From: Undibacterium sp.
GTDB lineage: Bacteria; Pseudomonadota; Gammaproteobacteria; Burkholderiales; Burkholderiaceae_D
Length of the DNA: 64,000 nt
Direction: 5' to 3'
Assembly (NCBI RefSeq): GCF_030651495.1
Contig: NZ_JAUSFI010000014.1
Span: 1 to 64,000, forward strand
The translations under genes and the position numbers were made by a program. The notes under the pieces are model-generated. The model was not told where the DNA came from, did no database searches, and worked only from the letters and a program-made list of their open reading frames with translations. Positions 25,591 to 35,170 of this stretch are shown piece after piece (the stretch's first letter is position 1; each line of letters begins with the position of its first letter).

Positions 25591-25612
25591 GTCATTATTG
25601 TCCTGATGCGTA

Positions 25613-25644
25613 AAAAAAGCGACCCGATGATGGGTCGCTTTTTT
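25613..25644. terminator. Bidirectional intrinsic terminator
   Basis: Perfect 13-bp arms AAAAAAGCGACCC (25613-25625) and GGGTCGCTTTTTT (25632-25644) around GATGAT. It separates yggX from the convergent aceB gene. Confidence 0.92.
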
Positions 25645-25685
25645 GTTTACTCAGTGATCAGAGTAAGGAAATTTGATATGAAAAA

Positions 25686-27272
25686 TCAAATCTCTTCGTA
25701 AAGTGGCAAAGTCAAAAATTCAGCAAAATTTTCTGAAGTTGACATCTCTTCAAAAATTTGTGCGGCTCTGTCATAAGTTGCACCATTACCAACCGATTCC
25801 TTTACCTTGACTAATTCTTCAGGAATCATCGCGCGTACCATCACAGCAGTGATCTTGCGACCATCTTCCAGATTGCCCTTAGGTGAACGTATCCACTGCC
25901 AGACTTGAGAGCGGCTGATTTCCGCAGTCGCAGCATCTTCCATCAGATTGTGAATAGGGACACAACCATTACCTGCCAGCCATGCGCCAAGGTAATGGAT
26001 ACCGACATTGATGTTGTAACGTAAACCAGCTTCAGTGATCGGCGTTTCAGGTTGGAAGTTTAACAAATCTTTGGCTGTCACTTCGATATCTGGACGCTGT
26101 TTGGAAATCTGATTTGGCGCATCACCCAAAACTTTTTTGAACTCTGTCATCGCCAACTCAACCAAGCCAGGATGTGCGACCCAGCCGCCATCGTAGCCGT
26201 CAGTCGCATCACGCGCTTTGTCAGTGCGCACGCCACCCATAGCAATGTCATTTTTCTCAGGGTCATTCTTGATAGGGATCAGTGCTGCCATCCCGCCGAT
26301 AGCCGGCGCATTGCGTTTGTGACAAGTTTTTAGCAATAACAAGGCATAAGAACGCATAAATGGTGCGGTCATCGTGACTTTGGCGCGATCGGCTAAACAG
26401 AAGTCTTTATCGTTCTTGAATTTCTTGATGCAAGAAAAAATATAATCCCAACGGCCCGCATTCAAACCAGAGCTATGTTCGCGCAATTCGTACAGGATTT
26501 CATCCATTTCGAAGGCAGCCAGTATAGTTTCAATCAACACGGTTGCCTTGACAGTGCCTTGTGCCAAACCGATTTCAGTTTGCGCCATGACGAAAACGTC
26601 ATTCCACAAGCGTGCTTCCAGATGCGATTCCATTTTTGGCAAATAGAAATAAGGGCCAGCACCGCGTGCTAATTGTTCTTTAGCGTTGTGAAACAAGAAC
26701 AAAGCAAAATCAAAAATACCACCAGAGATACGCTTACCGTCAACAAGTACGTGTTTCTCATCAAGATGCCAGCCGCGCGGGCGTACTACCAAGGTAGCGA
26801 TTTTGTCGTTCAGCTTGTAGCTCTTGCCGTTCTGCTCCATGCTGATGGTGCGACGTACCGCATCGCGCATATTGATCTGACCAGTGATCTGATTATCCCA
26901 GTTTGGCGTATTCGAATCTTCGAAATCCGTCATGTAACTATCCGCACCAGAGTTAAAGGCGTTGATAACCATCTTGCGTTCGACCGGACCAGTGATTTCT
27001 ACGCGGCGGCATTCGAGTGCTTTTGGAATTGGTGCAATCTTCCAATCACCTTCGCGGATATGCTTAGTCTCAGGCAAAAAGTCTGGTAATTCACCCGCAT
27101 CCAAACGCGCGGTGCGTGCGATGCGAGCAGCCAGCAATTCTTGACGGCGCGGCTCAAACGCACGGCTAAGCTTCACCACTAGAGCAAGTGCTTCCGGTGT
27201 CAGTATTTGTTCAAAACCAGGCTTGATCTCGCCAGTGATTTGCATGCCAGCTGGCAGTGTTAGTTGAGTCAT
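25686..27272 (-). CDS. aceB: Malate synthase A
   Basis: Condenses glyoxylate with acetyl-CoA to malate, completing the glyoxylate bypass. The 528-residue length and the strings [33 protein letters not shown] (in part), [47 protein letters not shown] (in part) and [18 protein letters not shown] are those of the A isoform. The catalytic Arg lies in VRPRGWH and the Asp in MEDAATAEI. It is downstream of a haloacid dehalogenase gene on the same strand (40-bp gap). aceA is not in the window. The divergent LysR gene upstream is the likely regulator. Confidence 0.96.
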   Translation of the reverse strand: MTQLTLPAGMQITGEIKPGFEQILTPEALALVVKLSRAFEPRRQELLAARIARTARLDAGELPDFLPETKHIREGDWKIAPIPKALECRRVEITGPVERKMVINAFNSGADSYMTDFEDSNTPNWDNQITGQINMRDAVRRTISMEQNGKSYKLNDKIATLVVRPRGWHLDEKHVLVDGKRISGGIFDFALFLFHNAKEQLARGAGPYFYLPKMESHLEARLWNDVFVMAQTEIGLAQGTVKATVLIETILAAFEMDEILYELREHSSGLNAGRWDYIFSCIKKFKNDKDFCLADRAKVTMTAPFMRSYALLLLKTCHKRNAPAIGGMAALIPIKNDPEKNDIAMGGVRTDKARDATDGYDGGWVAHPGLVELAMTEFKKVLGDAPNQISKQRPDIEVTAKDLLNFQPETPITEAGLRYNINVGIHYLGAWLAGNGCVPIHNLMEDAATAEISRSQVWQWIRSPKGNLEDGRKITAVMVRAMIPEELVKVKESVGNGATYDRAAQIFEEMSTSENFAEFLTLPLYEEI

Positions 27273-27312
27273 CGTGCTCTCCGTGTGGTTAAAAAAAATA
27301 ATTAAAAAGAAT

Positions 27313-27996
27313 TCATTTGTTACGATGCATATCTATAAAGCGCAATACATCAGCTAGAGTGCGCCCTTCTCCGTGCGGTACCACGCCCAGTTCCTCTAGC
27401 GGAGCGGCACTACGGTTCACCCAGAAGGTAGTGTAACCAAACCACGTAGCGCAACACGCATCCCAGCAATTGCTAGAAACAAACAGAATATTTTTTGCAG
27501 GTAAAGCAAAAATATCAGGCGCCATTTGATAGGCTTCGGGCGCAGTTTTAAATTTTTTCACTACATCGACTGACAACAGATGGCTGAACATGCCTTGCAT
27601 GTTGGCGGCCTCGACCGCTGATTGAAGCATATGTAGATTGCCGTTCGACAGAATTGCTAGTTTCAGGCCATCGGAACGCAGTTGTTGCAATACTGATAGA
27701 TTTTCCGGAAAAGCCTGTAAACGCGCATATTGCCCCATTAGCGCGTTTTGAGCATCTAAAGTCAAGTTCAGTCGCAGTTTTTTACATGAAAAAATTAATG
27801 CATCTTGAGTGATTTCCCAAAATGGCTTGTAAGTGCTGCATAAAGTACGCAGGTGAGTGTACTCGATTTGTTTTTCTCGCCACAATTCGGCTAAAGCTAC
27901 ACCTGCGCCAGGGAAAAATCGATCTCCCAGTTCGCGTATTGAATATACATCAAACAGCGTACCGTAAGCATCAAAAGCAATGGCTTGAATAGTCAT
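27313..27996 (-). CDS. Haloacid dehalogenase, type II
   Basis: A 227-residue HAD-superfamily hydrolase. Motif [13 protein letters not shown] supplies the nucleophile Asp9; [11 protein letters not shown] is motif [13 protein letters not shown] gives the Lys; and [17 protein letters not shown] replaces the usual SSNxWDxxGAxxxG of L-2-haloacid dehalogenases. It should hydrolyse 2-haloalkanoates such as haloacetate to hydroxyacids. Being upstream of aceB in the same direction, it may feed glycolate to glyoxylate and then malate, though annotation-level activity in this family is often unproven. Confidence 0.82.
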   Translation of the reverse strand: MTIQAIAFDAYGTLFDVYSIRELGDRFFPGAGVALAELWREKQIEYTHLRTLCSTYKPFWEITQDALIFSCKKLRLNLTLDAQNALMGQYARLQAFPENLSVLQQLRSDGLKLAILSNGNLHMLQSAVEAANMQGMFSHLLSVDVVKKFKTAPEAYQMAPDIFALPAKNILFVSSNCWDACCATWFGYTTFWVNRSAAPLEELGVVPHGEGRTLADVLRFIDMHRNK

Positions 27997-28057
27997 AGCA
28001 AAACAATCAAAAATACAGTTTGAATTTTCAAAATAAATAAGCTTGCAAGATAAAAAA

Positions 28058-28089
28058 TATTGAATCTACATTCAGAAGTATATTCAATA
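28058..28089. promoter_or_regulatory. Inverted repeat TATTGAAT / ATTCAATA
   Basis: Perfect 8-bp arms at 28058-28065 and 28082-28089 with a 16-bp spacer, in the AT-rich gap between the divergent dehalogenase-aceB and LysR genes. It is a candidate regulator-binding site. Confidence 0.4.
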
Positions 28090-28119
28090 AAATTATTCAA
28101 AAATACCTTGTTTTATCAC

Positions 28120-28148
28120 TTTATCTTTGCATTTTAGTTAAAGATAAA
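28120..28148. promoter_or_regulatory. Candidate LysR-type operator
   Basis: Perfect 9-bp arms TTTATCTTT (28120-28128) and AAAGATAAA (28140-28148) are 11 bp apart, a dyad of the size bound by LysR-type dimers. It lies about 70 bp before the LysR start and about 125 bp before the dehalogenase start, so it can serve both directions. Confidence 0.5.
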
Positions 28149-28218
28149 ATCAATTATTGATAAAAACCTCTATATTTGTAACAATACACTTACTTAACTT
28201 CCTCGTTATCGACTGGCT

Positions 28219-29127
28219 ATGGATCATTTTAAACAAATTTCTACATTTGCTGAAGTCGCCACTCGCGGCAGCTTGTCGGCGGCGGCACGGGCAGAAGGAG
28301 TCGCTCCCGCGATGATAGGGCGCAGATTAGATGCGTTGGAAGAGCGTCTAGGGGTAAAATTATTGCAGAGAACCACCAGAAAAATCGCCTTAACCAATGA
28401 GGGCGCAGCTTTTCTGGAAGATTGTCAGCGCATACTGGCTGAATTAGAAGAAGCCGAAACTTCGGTTTCTGAACGTAGTGCGCGAGCAAGTGGACAACTC
28501 ACGATTTCAGCGCCAGCAGGTTTCGGGCGGCAACATATCGCCCCCTTGGTACCTTCATTTTTGAGCGAGCATAGAGAAGTCAAACTCACGCTCAGCCTGA
28601 ATGATAGGGTGGTAGATTTGATTGGTGAAGGGATCGATGTGGCAATCAGAATCGCTTCACTGACAGATTCTAATTTGATAGGAGTGAAACTGGCTGACAA
28701 CAAACGTGTAGTTGTCGCCTCTCCTGCCTATATCAAGCGTCATGGTGCGCCAGTAACACTGGATGAATTAGGTAATCATAATTGTCTAGCCTTTAGCGGC
28801 GATGGTAGCCAGCGTGGCTGGACCTTCCGCCATAACGGTAAAAATATGGTCATTAAGGTTGATGGCAATATGGTATGCAATGATGGTGAAGTATTACATG
28901 ACTGGGCGCTCGCGGGCAAGGGTCTTGCATGGCGCTCGATGTGGGAAGTTGGAAGTGAAATTGAATCAGGAAAGTTGGTGACAGTATTAGATGAATTTAA
29001 TGCTCCAGGTAACGACATTTACGCTATTTTTGCCCAGCGCCGGCATTTACCACTTCGTATTCGCGCCTTCGTCGATTTCTTACGGCATGCATATAGCAAT
29101 CCCCATTACTGGCAGAAAGCAATATAA
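28219..29127 (+). CDS. LysR family transcriptional regulator
   Basis: A 302-residue regulator. The N-terminal winged helix-turn-helix (residues 1-60) reads FAEVATRGSLSAAARAEGVAPAMIGRRLDALEERLG (in part); the effector domain runs from about 90 to 295 (QLTISAPAGFGRQHIAPLVPSFL). The sequence is of the CrgA/DsdC-like group common in Burkholderiales. Its divergent placement from the dehalogenase-aceB pair, with two dyads in the gap, points to control of C2 metabolism. It ends at a terminator shared with the convergent chemoreceptor gene. Confidence 0.9.
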   Translation: MDHFKQISTFAEVATRGSLSAAARAEGVAPAMIGRRLDALEERLGVKLLQRTTRKIALTNEGAAFLEDCQRILAELEEAETSVSERSARASGQLTISAPAGFGRQHIAPLVPSFLSEHREVKLTLSLNDRVVDLIGEGIDVAIRIASLTDSNLIGVKLADNKRVVVASPAYIKRHGAPVTLDELGNHNCLAFSGDGSQRGWTFRHNGKNMVIKVDGNMVCNDGEVLHDWALAGKGLAWRSMWEVGSEIESGKLVTVLDEFNAPGNDIYAIFAQRRHLPLRIRAFVDFLRHAYSNPHYWQKAI

Positions 29128-29158
29128 AAAACGGGCTAAGAAATTAGCCCATTTTTTA
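29125..29158. terminator. Intrinsic terminator between LysR and chemoreceptor genes
   Basis: GGGCTAA-GAAA-TTAGCCC flanked by an A-run on the left and a T-run on the right, active in both directions between convergent genes. Confidence 0.85.
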
Positions 29159-29178
29159 TATCAGCTACATTTGGCGCA

Positions 29179-30888
29179 TTAAAACTCTTCCCACTCGTCT
29201 TCTTTCGGCTTCGTTGTAGCCTTTTGTGAAGGAGATACACGGGAGCTACCCAATGATTTCATGTTACTTTTTGTGGGAAACGATTTTTTTGCAGCTGCAG
29301 GCCTGGCAGCCAGCTTAGACGCACCTTTTAAACTGCCCGAATCTGAAGCATCCACTTTAAAAATACTCACCGCCGCATTTAAATTATTCGCCTGCTCTTC
29401 CATACTACCTGCAGCGGCCGCTGCCTGTTCGACCAAAGCGGCATTTTGCTGCGTGGCTTCATCCATCTTCGTGATCGCTATATTGACTTGCGAGATTCCA
29501 TCACTTTGCTCGGCGCTGGCAGCAGTAATTTCTGCCATGATATCTGCCACTCCTCGAATCGATACCACTATCTCATCCATTGTTTTTCCGGCGTCATCGA
29601 CCAGACGTGTACCAATATCCACTTTGTCGACGGAGTCACTGATTAATTCTTTGATCTCTTTGGCGGCACTGGCCGAACGCTGAGCTAAATTTCTAACTTC
29701 GCTCGCAACTACGGCAAAACCACGCCCCTGCTCGCCGGCACGCGCGGCCTCAACAGCGGCATTTAAAGCAAGAATATTAGTTTGAAATGCAATTCCATCA
29801 ATCACACCAATAATATCGACAATTTTCTTTGAACTCTCTTTTATCGAAGACATGGTATGAACCACATCACCGACCACCTGGCCACCTTTTCGGGCCACTT
29901 CTGAGGCGGTCTGAGCAAGAACATTGCCCTGACGCGCATTATCTGCATTCTGCTGAACAGTAGATGTCAACTCCTCCATTGAGGAGGCTGTTTCCTCAAG
30001 ACTAGCCGCTTGTTGCTCAGTGCGGCCAGACAAATCCATATTTCCTGTTGCAATTTCTGCCGAGGAAAGAGCAATTGAAGCGCTGCCTTGGCGCACTACC
30101 GTTACCGTTTGCACCAAACTTTGACGCATATTTTCAAGGCCATTTAATAATTGTCCCATTTCATCGGTGGACGTTGTTTTGATTTGATTCGAGAGGTCGC
30201 CTCTGCCAATCTCATCAAACTGCGTCAACATCTGTTTTAACGGATTCGAAATTGCACGCAGCAAGAAAAATGCGGAAATAAAAACCGCAAGCAAGCCAGC
30301 CACGACGCCCAAGACATCCACCCAGACAAACATAACGAAAGCAGCCCGACTTTCCTTTAGTTGCCGCTCTGAACTTTTGAATTGATAAGCGCTTAAACGC
30401 TCTGTCACATCAGCATAAGCAGAAAATAATGGCGGTATCACCGTCATATTGAGTTTATCTGCGTCATCCTTATTCCCTGCCTTAATGGCCGCCAGCATAG
30501 GGAGCAATCCCTCCTTCAAAAATTTATCTCTGCTTGCAGCAGTATCATCAGAGAGTTTCTTTTCCTCAGGATCTTGTGGCAAGCTTAAATATTTTTTCCA
30601 ACTTTCATCTGATTTACTTAAAAAATTTTCACTACGTTTAATTGTTTCAGCATTATCTGGATATTCTGGGTGCGCAATCGCGCGATCGATTGCTGTTCGG
30701 GTTCTCAATAACAGAACTCTTGACGTTCCCAGATTTTCAACGCTAGGAAGCTGATTGGTAAATAATTCATTAATAACAGCATTACTATTGCTTACACCAT
30801 AAATCCCCATACCACCGCCAATCGCCAACATTAAGCCCATAACGAGCATAGTTCCAATGAGTCTTAATTTGATTGTTACATTAAACAT
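29179..30888 (-). CDS. Methyl-accepting chemotaxis protein (Tar/Tsr-like)
   Basis: A 569-residue chemoreceptor. The start at 30888 (MFNVTIKLRLIG) follows AAGAGAG; a longer frame to 30939 lacks support. TM1 is about 11-32, a periplasmic four-helix-bundle-type sensor 33-190, TM2 about 192-214, then HAMP (RAISNPLKQML), and the cytoplasmic signalling tip with IDGIAFQTNILALNAAVEAARAGEQGRGF. The last residues are EWEEF, matching the xWxxF tether that recruits CheR and CheB in high-abundance receptors. The ligand cannot be told. No che genes lie nearby. Confidence 0.93.
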   Translation of the reverse strand: MFNVTIKLRLIGTMLVMGLMLAIGGGMGIYGVSNSNAVINELFTNQLPSVENLGTSRVLLLRTRTAIDRAIAHPEYPDNAETIKRSENFLSKSDESWKKYLSLPQDPEEKKLSDDTAASRDKFLKEGLLPMLAAIKAGNKDDADKLNMTVIPPLFSAYADVTERLSAYQFKSSERQLKESRAAFVMFVWVDVLGVVAGLLAVFISAFFLLRAISNPLKQMLTQFDEIGRGDLSNQIKTTSTDEMGQLLNGLENMRQSLVQTVTVVRQGSASIALSSAEIATGNMDLSGRTEQQAASLEETASSMEELTSTVQQNADNARQGNVLAQTASEVARKGGQVVGDVVHTMSSIKESSKKIVDIIGVIDGIAFQTNILALNAAVEAARAGEQGRGFAVVASEVRNLAQRSASAAKEIKELISDSVDKVDIGTRLVDDAGKTMDEIVVSIRGVADIMAEITAASAEQSDGISQVNIAITKMDEATQQNAALVEQAAAAAGSMEEQANNLNAAVSIFKVDASDSGSLKGASKLAARPAAAKKSFPTKSNMKSLGSSRVSPSQKATTKPKEDEWEEF

Positions 30889-31032
30889 AAAATCTCTCTT
30901 ATTTTTTAGGTTTTCATTCTCTACGAACATAGGATACAAGAAAATTTTTATCAGTAGTTGATTTAAGGCAATATATGCAATGAATTGCTATCTCAGTATA
31001 TTTTATTTAATAAAAAAAATATTATTTTTAGC

Positions 31033-31066
31033 AAAAAAAAATCCCCGACAAGTCGGGGATTTTTTT
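31033..31066. terminator. Intrinsic terminator of the cold-shock gene
   Basis: ATCCCCGAC and GTCGGGGAT form a tight hairpin with an A-run on the left and a T-run on the right. It serves the csp gene on the minus strand and is also symmetrical in the other direction. Confidence 0.9.
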
Positions 31067-31100
31067 GAGCAACTTTAACAAGTCACATCTTTAGAATCTA

Positions 31101-31304
31101 TTAGATACCTTGGATGTTAGAAGCTTGTTTGCCTTTAGGGCCTGTTGTCACGTCGAAAGAAACGCGTTGGTTTTCTTTCAAAGATTTGAAACCTGCTGAT
31201 ACGATCGCGGAGAAGTGAGCGAACAGATCTTCGCCGCCTTCGTCAGGAGTAATGAAACCAAAACCTTTAGAATCATTGAACCATTTAACAATACCTGTTG
31301 CCAT
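31101..31304 (-). CDS. Cold-shock domain protein (CspA family)
   Basis: A 67-residue single cold-shock domain protein. RNP1 (KGFGFITPD) and RNP2 (DLFAHFSAI) are intact, starting from [17 protein letters not shown]. It binds single-stranded RNA/DNA as an RNA chaperone in the cytoplasm. Expression probably depends on the long 5' UTR upstream. Cold inducibility itself cannot be read from the sequence, since many CspA paralogues are constitutive. Confidence 0.95.
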   Translation of the reverse strand: MATGIVKWFNDSKGFGFITPDEGGEDLFAHFSAIVSAGFKSLKENQRVSFDVTTGPKGKQASNIQGI

Positions 31305-31424
31305 TACAATTTCCTATTATTCAGTTAATGTGGGCATGTGCCCGATAGATCGTTTCAACCAAGTAAGAAATGACAGACTGATACTGCACTACTACCTAGA
31401 ATCTCAACGACTGTCCTGATTATA
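31305..31424 (-). promoter_or_regulatory. Long 5' leader and -10 element of the csp gene
   Basis: On the minus strand a perfect TATAAT occupies 31419-31424, with no good -35. Transcription from there would leave a leader of roughly 105-110 bases before the ATG, of the length typical of thermosensitive csp leaders. AGGAAA lies just before the ATG. Confidence 0.45.
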
Positions 31425-31768
31425 CCCATAAATTCACAACAGAGTAAATTTAAATTAGTTATTCACGCATATTGAAGACAATTTGCGGTTTCTATGGATG
31501 GGAGCTCGCTCGCCAGCTTAATATCCCTCGATGACGAAAATGCAATTCGCGCCCTTCTTTAATATATATAGGCAGACGCTGAAACTCGAAATTGCAGTGA
31601 TTTCTTGAATAATACGATTCATACATTTACTTACACTGAAATAAGGAATATTTATTGAGTTGTAATCGGTTAATGGCTTTTTAATGCATTCTTTGACAGG
31701 TATCAATCTCACAATGTATTCCAAGCGTACGATTAAATTACCATTTGATGCTCACACAGGAGAATAGC

Positions 31769-33169
31769 TTGATCAAATTGCATTTTCTCGGCGCTGCCGG
31801 AACAGTAACAGGATCACGTTATCTGCTCGAAACAGAAAATCTACGAATCATGGTCGATTGTGGCTTATTTCAAGGTTACAAACAACTACGTTTGCGTAAT
31901 TGGGACGAGCCTCCGTTTGCACCAAAGAGCATCAACGCAATTCTACTTACCCATGCGCATCTCGATCACTCCGGCTATCTACCATTGATGGTAAAAAAAG
32001 GCTTTTGCGGAAAAATATACGGAACCAAAGCCACGCTTGAATTGTGTAAACTTTTACTACGCGACTCGGCACGATTACAAGAGGAAGAAGCAGGCTATCT
32101 GAATCGACATCATCTTTCAAAACACCCTCTAGCGCTCCCGCTTTATGACAGTGACGATGTCAGTCACGCCATAAAATATTTCTCGGTTATAGAAGATCAC
32201 CACGACCTCACTCTGGCCCAAAATGTAACCGTCAAATGGATGCCTAATGGCCACATATTGGGATCATGTAGCATCGCTTGCAATATTGAAGGAACACATA
32301 TCTTATTTTCCGGTGACTTAGGCCGTCCGAATGACATCATTATGAAAAAACCAGAGATTCCAAATCGACCAGATTATTTGATCGTAGAGTCTACTTACGG
32401 CAATCGCACACATCAAGAGGGCGATCCGGCCGACCGGCTAAAAGATATCATCAATGCCACCATACATCGGGGCGGCTCGGTGTTAATTCCCTCTTTTGCA
32501 GTCGGACGGGCACAAACCTTACTGTATTTACTTTACCGATTACGCAAGAGCAAGAAGATCCCTGAGTTTCCTATCTACCTCGATAGCCCAATGTCTGAAA
32601 GTGCAACAACCATCTACCAGCATTTTGCAGAGTGTTTGAAGTTAGATGCGGATGAGGTAGATGCCATGATCGCCATGACAAAATGCGTCAAGACTCCCGA
32701 GGAATCCAAGAGACTTAACTCCGAACGATGGCCTAAAATTATCATCTCCGCCAGTGGCATGGCAACTGGCGGCAGAGTATTGCATCATCTGAAAAATATG
32801 GTGACCGACGATAAAAATACTATTCTTTTTTGCGGTCATCAGGCTGGTGGAACGCGTGGGGAAACCATGATAAATGGTGCTCAAGCAGTGCGAATACACG
32901 GGCAAGACATACAAATACGCGCCAACGTAGTAAAAATCGATGGATTATCAGCACATGCGGATTGTAATGAAATTATCGCGTGGCTGGGCCATTTCAAACC
33001 GGCTCCAATACAAACATTTATTACCCACGGTGAGCCGGCCGCAGCCGATGGACTGCGCATAAAAATAGAGAGAGAACTTAACTGGAAGTGTGAAGTTCCA
33101 GAGCACCTAAGTTGCTATCACATGGACCGCAAACAAGTACGCTTAATAAAACCATGTTTGCGAGAATAA
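31769..33169 (+). CDS. MBL-fold RNA-processing-type hydrolase (beta-CASP)
   Basis: A 466-residue metallo-beta-lactamase/beta-CASP protein of the CPSF73/Ysh1-like group, likely an RNA nuclease. Visible are FLGAAGTVTGSRYLL, the metal motif THAHLDHSGYLP, LFSGDLGRPND, the beta-CASP region (VLIPSFAVGRAQTLLYLLYRL), SASGMATGGRVLHHLKN, and the C-terminal motifs GLSAHAD and FITHGEP. I choose TTG at 31769 because AGGAG (31758-31762) is ideally placed; an in-frame TTG-ATG pair at 31745/31748 would put that site inside the gene. It ends before a strong hairpin. Confidence 0.88.
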   Translation: MIKLHFLGAAGTVTGSRYLLETENLRIMVDCGLFQGYKQLRLRNWDEPPFAPKSINAILLTHAHLDHSGYLPLMVKKGFCGKIYGTKATLELCKLLLRDSARLQEEEAGYLNRHHLSKHPLALPLYDSDDVSHAIKYFSVIEDHHDLTLAQNVTVKWMPNGHILGSCSIACNIEGTHILFSGDLGRPNDIIMKKPEIPNRPDYLIVESTYGNRTHQEGDPADRLKDIINATIHRGGSVLIPSFAVGRAQTLLYLLYRLRKSKKIPEFPIYLDSPMSESATTIYQHFAECLKLDADEVDAMIAMTKCVKTPEESKRLNSERWPKIIISASGMATGGRVLHHLKNMVTDDKNTILFCGHQAGGTRGETMINGAQAVRIHGQDIQIRANVVKIDGLSAHADCNEIIAWLGHFKPAPIQTFITHGEPAAADGLRIKIERELNWKCEVPEHLSCYHMDRKQVRLIKPCLRE

Positions 33170-33176
33170 GAAGATT

Positions 33177-33213
33177 GCTGTTAACATTTATTGGATTAAT
33201 AAATGTTAACAGC
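33177..33213 (+). terminator. 16-bp perfect hairpin after the MBL gene
   Basis: GCTGTTAACATTTATT (33177-33192) and its exact complement (33198-33213) flank GGATT. The hairpin starts eight bases past the stop codon; a short T-rich stretch follows about 10 bases later. It is a probable terminator or mRNA 3'-end stabiliser. Confidence 0.6.
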
Positions 33214-33281
33214 AGCAGTTATTTTTGGTGTTTACTAACTAAATAACTACAATAAGTGCTTCAAAATTCGGTTGAATAAAA

Positions 33282-33719
33282 ATGCAATCCTATAGATCGA
33301 TCATCGCCACGAGAAAAATTTGGCCTGTTTTTTATCTAATATTATTGATCTCCTCGGTGATCAGCTCTCATGCTCATGCCGCTCCCTTGCTACGGTGCCT
33401 GGTTAGTTATGCGGACAGCACAACGATAGTGGAAAGCAGTCCGACCCAAATTCTCTATAGCGTAGAGTCAGTTGATATCGGCGAGCGCTTTAATTTCAAG
33501 GCGATTATGTTCGGAGATGACAATTCAATTGAATACATAAAGCTCTACGCATATTTTCAATCCCGTCACAAAGACATTCTGATTCATCAGGCGACCTATC
33601 TGCCGCCCTTCACGCCATCAATCACACCATTAAAACTAACTCCACTCAACCATCTCTATGCTGGTGGGGTAGAACGTGAATTGCAATATCAATGCACGCT
33701 CCAAGGAGTACAACAATGA
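33282..33719 (+). CDS. Exported hypothetical protein upstream of a CapA-like gene
   Basis: A 145-residue protein that I do not recognise. A signal peptide is clear (KIWPVFYLILLISSVISSHAHA, cleavage near residue 34), followed by a beta-rich region with two Cys (LLRCLVSYAD near the start and YQCTLQG at the end) that could form a disulfide. Its stop overlaps the next start as ATGA (33716-33719), with AAGGAG inside this gene serving the next, so the two are made together. It is likely a periplasmic accessory protein. Confidence 0.65.
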   Translation: MQSYRSIIATRKIWPVFYLILLISSVISSHAHAAPLLRCLVSYADSTTIVESSPTQILYSVESVDIGERFNFKAIMFGDDNSIEYIKLYAYFQSRHKDILIHQATYLPPFTPSITPLKLTPLNHLYAGGVERELQYQCTLQGVQQ

Positions 33720-34720
33720 AGCACCAAGTTTGTTATTTACTTGTTAGCATTATTTTATTAACAAGACACCCTGACGCGGGAGCCGTAAATAATGACAGTG
33801 TGAGTATATTATTTGCTGGAGATACCGTCCTCGACGGCATCCCAGGTAAAGAAATTGAACAAGGAAAAGATCCATTTTCCGCTTTTACGAGCATATTGAA
33901 CACGGCAGATATTCGCATTGCCAATCTCGAATGCGTCGTCGCAACAACCGGCGATGCTGCTGATAAAAATTTCACCTTCCGCGCTCATCCACGAACCTTA
34001 CCCGTACTCAAAAACCATTTCGATGCAGTATCACTGGCCAATAATCATTCCGGAGATTTCGGGCGAATCGCCTTCACCGAAATGCTGGGATTATTAGATC
34101 AGCATAAAATTGGCCGTTTTGGCGGTGGCCACAATTTACTTGAGGCGCACCAGCCGCTCATCATCGAACGCAAGGGTTTGCGTATTGCGCTGCTTGGCTA
34201 TGACGAATTTATGCCCCGCAGCTTTGAAGCAAATACCCATACCGCCGGAGTTGCCTGGAGCGAGGATGAACAAGTCATTGCAGATATAAAATATGCCCGC
34301 AGTCACTACAAGGCTGATTTGGTGCTTACTTTCATGCATTGGGGCTGGGAAAATGAGTTAAGCGCAGGAAACCGGCAACGCCAACTCGGCCATAGCATGA
34401 TTGACGCTGGCGCCGATGCAGTGATCGGCGGACATCCACACGTGGTGCAGGATGTTGAGCAATATCATGGCAAGCCAATTATTTACAGCATCGGCAATTT
34501 CATGATAGATGCGCTAGACAATGAAGCGCAAACCAAGGGCTGGCTATTGCGACTTGAGCTAACCCGTAACGGCGTGCAATCATGGGATACCCATTTGGTA
34601 AAAATCGATCCACAAGGCATTCCATTTCCGGTCTCCGATGGCCAAGCTCCTTGCTGGGATAACGAGAGTAATCACATCAATATGTGCGATAACAAACTAC
34701 CGATGACACATCGAAACTGA
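33716..34720 (+). CDS. CapA family protein (PGA_cap metallophosphatase-like)
   Basis: A 334-residue exported protein of the CapA/PgsA family, which has a calcineurin-like fold. The start at 33716 overlaps the previous stop and has AAGGAG upstream; a hydrophobic signal segment follows (VCYLLVSIILL). Conserved motifs are FAGDTVLDG, IANLECVV, SLANNHSGDFG, MHWGWEN, and GGHPHVVQDVE...YSIGNFM. Family members act in poly-gamma-glutamate capsule synthesis, but no pgsB/pgsC-type genes are nearby, so the role here is open. It converges on the ferredoxin gene. Confidence 0.85.
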   Translation: MKHQVCYLLVSIILLTRHPDAGAVNNDSVSILFAGDTVLDGIPGKEIEQGKDPFSAFTSILNTADIRIANLECVVATTGDAADKNFTFRAHPRTLPVLKNHFDAVSLANNHSGDFGRIAFTEMLGLLDQHKIGRFGGGHNLLEAHQPLIIERKGLRIALLGYDEFMPRSFEANTHTAGVAWSEDEQVIADIKYARSHYKADLVLTFMHWGWENELSAGNRQRQLGHSMIDAGADAVIGGHPHVVQDVEQYHGKPIIYSIGNFMIDALDNEAQTKGWLLRLELTRNGVQSWDTHLVKIDPQGIPFPVSDGQAPCWDNESNHINMCDNKLPMTHRN

Positions 34721-34727
34721 TGCACTC

Positions 34728-35039
34728 TCATTCAATACGAGTAGCATACGTCACTTCAAGTACGACATCCGTCAGACTCATGGCTACACAAGGAAGAATA
34801 AAACCGTCCTCTTTCTCTTCCCGGCTCAAACTCGGCCATGTGATTTTATATTTCACCTGGCCACTAACAAGCTTACACATGCAGGTACGGCAGCTACCAT
34901 TTCTGCAAGAGCTAGGCAATTTAATGCCAGCAGCAAGCGCCGCCTCCAGCAAACTACAGTTTGTTGGGACTATAAATCGCCAACCCTGCTGCTGCAAACT
35001 TGCAACATAGTCAAATGATTCGTGCTGAATTTGATTCAA
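34728..35039 (-). CDS. 2Fe-2S plant-type ferredoxin
   Basis: A 103-residue electron carrier. Cluster ligands are Cys45-x4-Cys50-x2-Cys53 and Cys84 (SSCRNGSCRTC and LPCVA). The fold is the short beta-grasp type; there is no signal peptide, so it is cytoplasmic. No reductase or oxygenase partner is adjacent. It converges on the CapA-like gene with 7 bp between stops, and is divergent from the zinc-ribbon gene. Confidence 0.9.
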   Translation of the reverse strand: MNQIQHESFDYVASLQQQGWRFIVPTNCSLLEAALAAGIKLPSSCRNGSCRTCMCKLVSGQVKYKITWPSLSREEKEDGFILPCVAMSLTDVVLEVTYATRIE

Positions 35040-35170
35040 TTTACAAACTCCCTAAACTTTCTAGTAATAAACAAAAATACTGGATTCACTGATATCAAAA
35101 TAGTCGCCTTGTTTTTTATGATTATTTTTACTATATTAAAAGCCTGACTTGGCCTTACAGGAGCTAGAAA

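Noticed and set aside
31518-31724. 68-codon minus-strand frame before the MBL gene
   Set aside because: AT-rich intergenic sequence, no recognisable domain, no clear Shine-Dalgarno; likely random.
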